From a bacterium (GTDB lineage: Bacteria > SZUA-182 > DTGQ01), in NCBI GenBank assembly GCA_023512255.1, contig JAILZY010000002.1, forward strand, positions 1-64,000: 64,000 nucleotides of DNA, given 5' to 3'. The position numbers and the translations under genes were made by a program. The notes below the pieces were generated by a model. It made no database searches and was not told where the DNA came from. It saw nothing but the letters and a program-made list of their open reading frames with translations. Position 1 is the first letter of the stretch. Each line of letters begins with the position of its first letter. Positions 62,110 to 64,000 of this stretch are shown here, one piece after another.

Positions 62110-64000
62110 TATTGCTGAACTGTCTGCCGAATCTTTCCCTTATAATTAGGATTAATCTGATACGCTGTCTTAAGGTAGCGGATAAATTGTCCAAAAGCCT
62201 CAAGGTAGGCTTTCTCGTCCTCAACCACTTTTGATTTCCACAGCCAATAGCTGCCTACAGAGAAATTGATCTCCGCCGACTGAGGCATAAAATAGATTGC
62301 CCGGGCAAATTCCTCTTCAGCCTCGGCCAGGATACGAAGAAGATCAGCCTGGCTCTCATCAGCCAATTTTTCAGGCCTGATCTTATGCCAGGCCATATCC
62401 AAGTGGTAGTAGGGGTTTGCCGGATTCAAGAGAATGGCTCTCTGGAGAGCAAGATAAGCCAGATCATTTTCCGCCACTTTAGCTTGTCGCGCTCTGTCTT
62501 CTACATCTGGCGGCGGCAAAAGCCTCATCCCATCCAGCAGCCGCTTGGCCACAAGCACCCAGCTTTTGCTGCCCTCAACCTGAGCCTGGCAATCAGCAAG
62601 GTGAGGGCGGCTTTCTCCATGCGGCCAGGCCTTTTGAGTTTCCGTTTCTTTCTGCTCTTTCTGCTGCTTGGGTTCTTTCTGCTGCTTGGGCTGCTTTTGC
62701 TGCTCGCTTCTTTCTTCTTTCTCCAAAAGAAAAGCTAGCTGAAAGAAATATTCTGCATTATTCGGCTCTAAAGAGATAGCCTTGCAAACTTCTTCTAAAG
62801 AAGGCTCTTTCCTCTCTCCCAAAGTACTGTCAGGCAAAGTAGGCAAAATTCTCTCAGCCAAATAGGCTTTTGAGACCAGCACTACGACCAAACCGAATCC
62901 AGCCGTGGCCAGGAGAGTCAGTGGCCAGCGAAGTGATCTAGGCAGACAGATGCTTATTGTATCTTCCTGGCTCTCATTGCTATTTGGCCGCACTTGGTGA
63001 TGAGCATCTTCCTCTTCTCCTTTTCCCTGCTCTTTTCTCCGGCGGTGATGATAGTGTAGAGCCATTAGGGTAGTTGCCGCCACTAGGCTAAAAAGCAGGG
63101 CATTGGCTGGAATATGCATATTGAAATCGGTAAAACTATGAAGAGCAAGAGAAATTATTGCTCCCATACCACCTAGTCCAATTCCAATGCTGAGGCTATT
63201 TTCCCTCTTTCTCCAGAGGGAGAAAAAGTAACCCAGACCAAACAACAGGGAAAAAACCGCTATCCCAAGCCCTATGAGACCTGTCTCGGCGCCCAATTCC
63301 ACCCAGTCATGGTGGGCATGATCTATTACCAGGCCGCTGTCTTCAGCACTCTGGTATCGGCGATAAGCATCCTGAAAGGTCCCCCAGCCAGTGCCAAGCA
63401 AGGGGAAATCCCGAATGATCCCCAAAGATGTCCTGGCAAAGCGAAGCCTAGTTTTGGCATCAGCGCTCATCTGCTCAAAACGCCTTAAGGTGGTATCAAA
63501 GCCGGTCATAAGGCCATATCCCAGCGCAATGAGCACAATAGCGAGCCCAACCAGGGCATATTTCCTCTTCCTTGACCGAAATAGCAGCAGGATGCTCATC
63601 AGGGTAAAGGCCGTAGCCAGAGAAAGAATCCCCCCTCGAGATCCAGAAAGAATTAGGGCCAAGCTCATGATAGCCATAAGAAAGATCAGCAGCACTCTCC
63701 TGGCCTGCTCATGATCATCGACCTTCAAAGCTAAAAGAGCTCCTCTAATTCCAGCTGGCCTGGCGCTTTTTCTCCTCTTGTCTCCCCGAGCAGAGGATGT
63801 GGCCACCAGTAGCCCAAAGGCTATCGGTATGGCCATCTCCAGTAGCCCTGCCAGGTGATTGCGGTTAATGTAGGTACCAGTAACACTATCTCGATACCAG
63901 ATCTTTTCATACCAGAAGATGCGGTGATATTTTCCAAGAAAGATCAGAAGGCCATATACTGCCTCAATGGAGCCGATCAGTACTAAAGAGGTGGCCAGCG
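62067..64000 (-). CDS. O-antigen ligase/polymerase (Wzy_C) with C-terminal TPR region, 5' end outside window
   Basis: The frame is open from the right edge (TSLVLIGSIEAVYG...), so the ATG at 63836 is internal. Visible family motifs are TGTYINRNHLAGLLEMAIP, SGSRGG, LGTGWGTFQDAYRRYQ and HAHHDWVELGAETGLIG, plus several membrane helices. This matches the ligase/polymerase family that joins O-antigen or other surface polysaccharides. The C-terminal ~230 residues contain TPR-like helices (AEYFFQLAFLLEKEE, YHLDMAWHKIR) and a Gln/Lys/Glu run (QQKQPKQQKEPKQQ). It overlaps the small plus-strand gene tail to tail. At least 640 residues. Confidence 0.88.
   Translation of the reverse strand, partial: LATSLVLIGSIEAVYGLLIFLGKYHRIFWYEKIWYRDSVTGTYINRNHLAGLLEMAIPIAFGLLVATSSARGDKRRKSARPAGIRGALLALKVDDHEQARRVLLIFLMAIMSLALILSGSRGGILSLATAFTLMSILLLFRSRKRKYALVGLAIVLIALGYGLMTGFDTTLRRFEQMSADAKTRLRFARTSLGIIRDFPLLGTGWGTFQDAYRRYQSAEDSGLVIDHAHHDWVELGAETGLIGLGIAVFSLLFGLGYFFSLWRKRENSLSIGIGLGGMGAIISLALHSFTDFNMHIPANALLFSLVAATTLMALHYHHRRRKEQGKGEEEDAHHQVRPNSNESQEDTISICLPRSLRWPLTLLATAGFGLVVVLVSKAYLAERILPTLPDSTLGERKEPSLEEVCKAISLEPNNAEYFFQLAFLLEKEERSEQQKQPKQQKEPKQQKEQKETETQKAWPHGESRPHLADCQAQVEGSKSWVLVAKRLLDGMRLLPPPDVEDRARQAKVAENDLAYLALQRAILLNPANPYYHLDMAWHKIRPEKLADESQADLLRILAEAEEEFARAIYFMPQSAEINFSVGSYWLWKSKVVEDEKAYLEAFGQFIRYLKTAYQINPNYKGKIRQTVQQYYPVEDILARIFST

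Overview
The window looks like chromosomal DNA from a diderm (Gram-negative) bacterium of an uncultivated or poorly sampled lineage. It has an O-antigen-ligase-type polymerase, HtrA, a Bat-type envelope operon and many exported proteins. The genes are housekeeping ones with moderate GC, and the spacers are AT-rich and crowded with short repeats. I cannot name the phylum. The first ~1.15 kb (PPDK end and ThpR) is clearly GC-richer and ends at a breakpoint that truncates two convergent genes, so it is either a rearrangement or an assembly chimera. No rRNA, tRNA or CRISPR array was seen. Layout: 1-1.15 kb foreign-looking PPDK/ThpR; 1.15-4.25 kb repeat-rich spacer around an aspartate dehydrogenase (nadX); 4.25-11.1 kb truB, a nitrilase-family amidase, an HU/IHF gene, an exported metallopeptidase and glgC; 11.3-17.6 kb two tandem alkaline-phosphatase-superfamily membrane proteins, an MNT/HEPN pair, a small helical protein and an unusual coiled-coil membrane protein; 17.9-25.1 kb (minus strand) aspS, a heptad-repeat PD-(D/E)XK nuclease, hisS and a large exported cadherin-like protein; 25.8-29.4 kb comEC (frameshifted) and a membrane peptidase; 29.5-31.8 kb groES-groEL with a perfect CIRCE operator; 32.7-36.4 kb a CDP-alcohol phosphatidyltransferase, a sigma-70 factor and htrA; 36.8-49.9 kb one long operon of moxR, DUF58, batA-E and a Gld-type ABC exporter with a DUF4340 protein; 50.6-53.2 kb two tandem exported Gly/Tyr/Pro-rich proteins; 53.3-59.2 kb a nitrogen cluster (glnA, archaeal-type glutamate synthase, nrpR, lhgO); 59.4-64 kb ftsH, a small membrane protein and a Wzy/O-antigen-ligase-TPR protein running off the edge. 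Three observations stand out. First, a 90-120 bp miniature mobile element has three copies here, each flanked by a different perfect 8-bp target duplication. One copy is nested inside a second repeat family, whose other copy supplies the empty site. Second, an NrpR-type regulator sits beside glnA and an archaeal-type glutamate synthase, with two tandem GGCA-N6-TGCC dyads in the divergent spacer that resemble NrpR operators. Third, three exported proteins share two undescribed modules, apparently in permuted order, two of them with aromatic Gly/Pro-rich tails.
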